A DNA stretch of 5,854 nt from an uncultured Rikenellaceae bacterium (GTDB lineage Bacteria; Bacteroidota; Bacteroidia; Bacteroidales; Rikenellaceae): NCBI GenBank assembly GCA_910588925.1, contig CAJURV010000096.1, positions 1-5,854 on the forward strand, given 5' to 3'. This document shows, piece after piece, positions 5,319 through 5,854 of this stretch (position 1 is its first letter; each line of letters opens with the position of its first letter). The position numbers were made by a program, and so were the translations under genes. The notes below the pieces were generated by a model. The model did no database searches and was not told the DNA's origin. It was given only the letters and a program-made list of their open reading frames with translations.

Positions 5319-5521
5319 CGGGAGTCACAAGGGACGGAGCCTGCGGGGGACCGCTTAAGCGTGACGTTCGAGAAAGTGATTTTATATAAAGTAAGCGGGA
5401 AATACTGTAATAACCAACCGTGTAAGCGGGCCTCCGATGGGGGAGGCTCCGGCCCGCTCATCCCTCGTTCCTCGGGATTTAACGGCGGAATTGTGTTTGA
5501 TTGCCCTCGCTTCGCTCGGGC
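5319..5521 (-). repeat. Inverted copy of the left repeat element (element D)
   Basis: Read on the minus strand this has the same order as 1402-1600: a P hairpin GCCCGAGCGAAGCGAGGGC (5521-5503), a second P hairpin (5477-5461), L (5457-5422), a spacer, R (about 5358-5331) and CTTGTGAC. Positions 5441-5488 match the reverse complement of 1434-1481 at 47 of 48 bases. The spacer next to L resembles that of units B and C (CGGTTGGTTATTACAGTATTT), while the part next to R resembles that of element A (GTCACGCTTAAGCGGTCC). No gene lies in it. Confidence 0.85.
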
Positions 5522-5575
5522 TTTCTGCTTATGCGGGTATTCCTTACGGCGTGTTTGAATCTGCTGTTAGTATTT

Positions 5576-5599
5576 ATGCCCATCACTTCGCTCGGGCAT
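5576..5599. repeat. Solo P-type hairpin
   Basis: ATGCCC (5576-5581) pairs with GGGCAT (5594-5599) around CACTTCGCTC-type loop sequence related to the P hairpin at 5503-5521. Between the two, CCTTACGGCGTGTTTGAA (from 5542) echoes, inverted, the CGCCGTAAGG motif of the 256-bp units. Confidence 0.6.
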
Positions 5600-5854
5600 G
5601 TACGCTTTGCGGCGTTCTTTATTAGTTTTTGTTAGGTAGCGTTCTGTGCCTTGTCTTTTAGCAGTTGTGTTTAGTGTAGTTGGAAATTTATTAGCGTTTC
5701 CGCTTTAGTTTCAGTTGTTTTTGTTAGGGACGTTTTTGTGTTGCTCGTGTGGGTGCATCCCCGAAGGGGATGCATTAGGGATTTTATAGGTTCGGGTCCT
5801 ATGGGGAGGAAGTTTTCGTGATATTCGGTTATGTACGCGATCTCTGAACGCATG
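5600..5854. other. Gene-free right end with one strong hairpin
   Basis: No supportable gene is present. The clear structure is a 9-bp perfect stem, TGCATCCCC (5754-5762) and GGGGATGCA (5766-5774), closed by a GAA triloop (TTC on the other strand). No T run follows directly on either strand, so it is not a canonical terminator. Confidence 0.6.

Noticed and set aside
5786..5802. T-arm-like stem-loop ATAGG-TTCGGGT-CCTAT, as in a tRNA gene
   Set aside because: No anticodon arm, D arm or matching acceptor strand is found upstream, and position 58 is G rather than A.
5671..5853. 60-residue minus-strand open frame at the right end, beginning at the window edge
   Set aside because: It runs through the 5754-5774 hairpin, has low-complexity Thr/Lys-rich sequence in its second half and resembles no family I know.

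Overview
The window looks like chromosomal DNA from a member of the Bacteroidales (Bacteroidota). The evidence is: promoters of the TTTG / TAnnTTTG type upstream of two genes, very short leaders without Shine-Dalgarno sequences, two lipoproteins of families common in gut Bacteroidales (a clostripain-like C11 peptidase and a transglutaminase-like protein), and a tRNA gene without an encoded CCA. No species can be assigned.

Layout. Positions 54-854 (minus strand) hold an intact KilA-N domain gene. Just upstream on the same strand, 929-1201, lies a truncated paralogue that keeps only the first third. Positions 1261-2119 carry no gene; they are a dense array of GC-rich, palindrome-bearing repeats, including a 256-bp tandem unit. 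Positions 2294-3466 (plus) encode a C11 cysteine peptidase lipoprotein with its own promoter and terminator. A CAU-anticodon tRNA (3573-3646, minus) sits between this gene and 3989-5182 (plus), a transglutaminase-like lipoprotein, again with its own promoter and terminator. Positions 5319-5599 contain an inverted relative of the left repeat array, so the peptidase, tRNA and transglutaminase genes lie between long inverted repeats. The last ~250 bases hold one strong hairpin and no gene I can support.

The most striking signal is inside the KilA-N genes. The intact gene contains a perfect 32-bp palindrome (644-675) centred on a GAATTC that encodes Glu-Phe. The truncated paralogue has a 26-bp near-perfect palindrome at exactly the homologous codons (982-1007), yet the arm sequences of the two are largely different. 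The arms have diverged while symmetry has been kept, which suggests that the palindrome itself is maintained at a fixed place within the coding sequence. A self-recognition or autoregulatory DNA site that is also coding sequence for the DNA-binding domain is one possible reading.

The three main genes do not form an operon. The two lipoproteins are separate transcription units that both act beyond the inner membrane. The KilA-N genes and the repeats look like accessory, mobile-DNA-associated material beside them.
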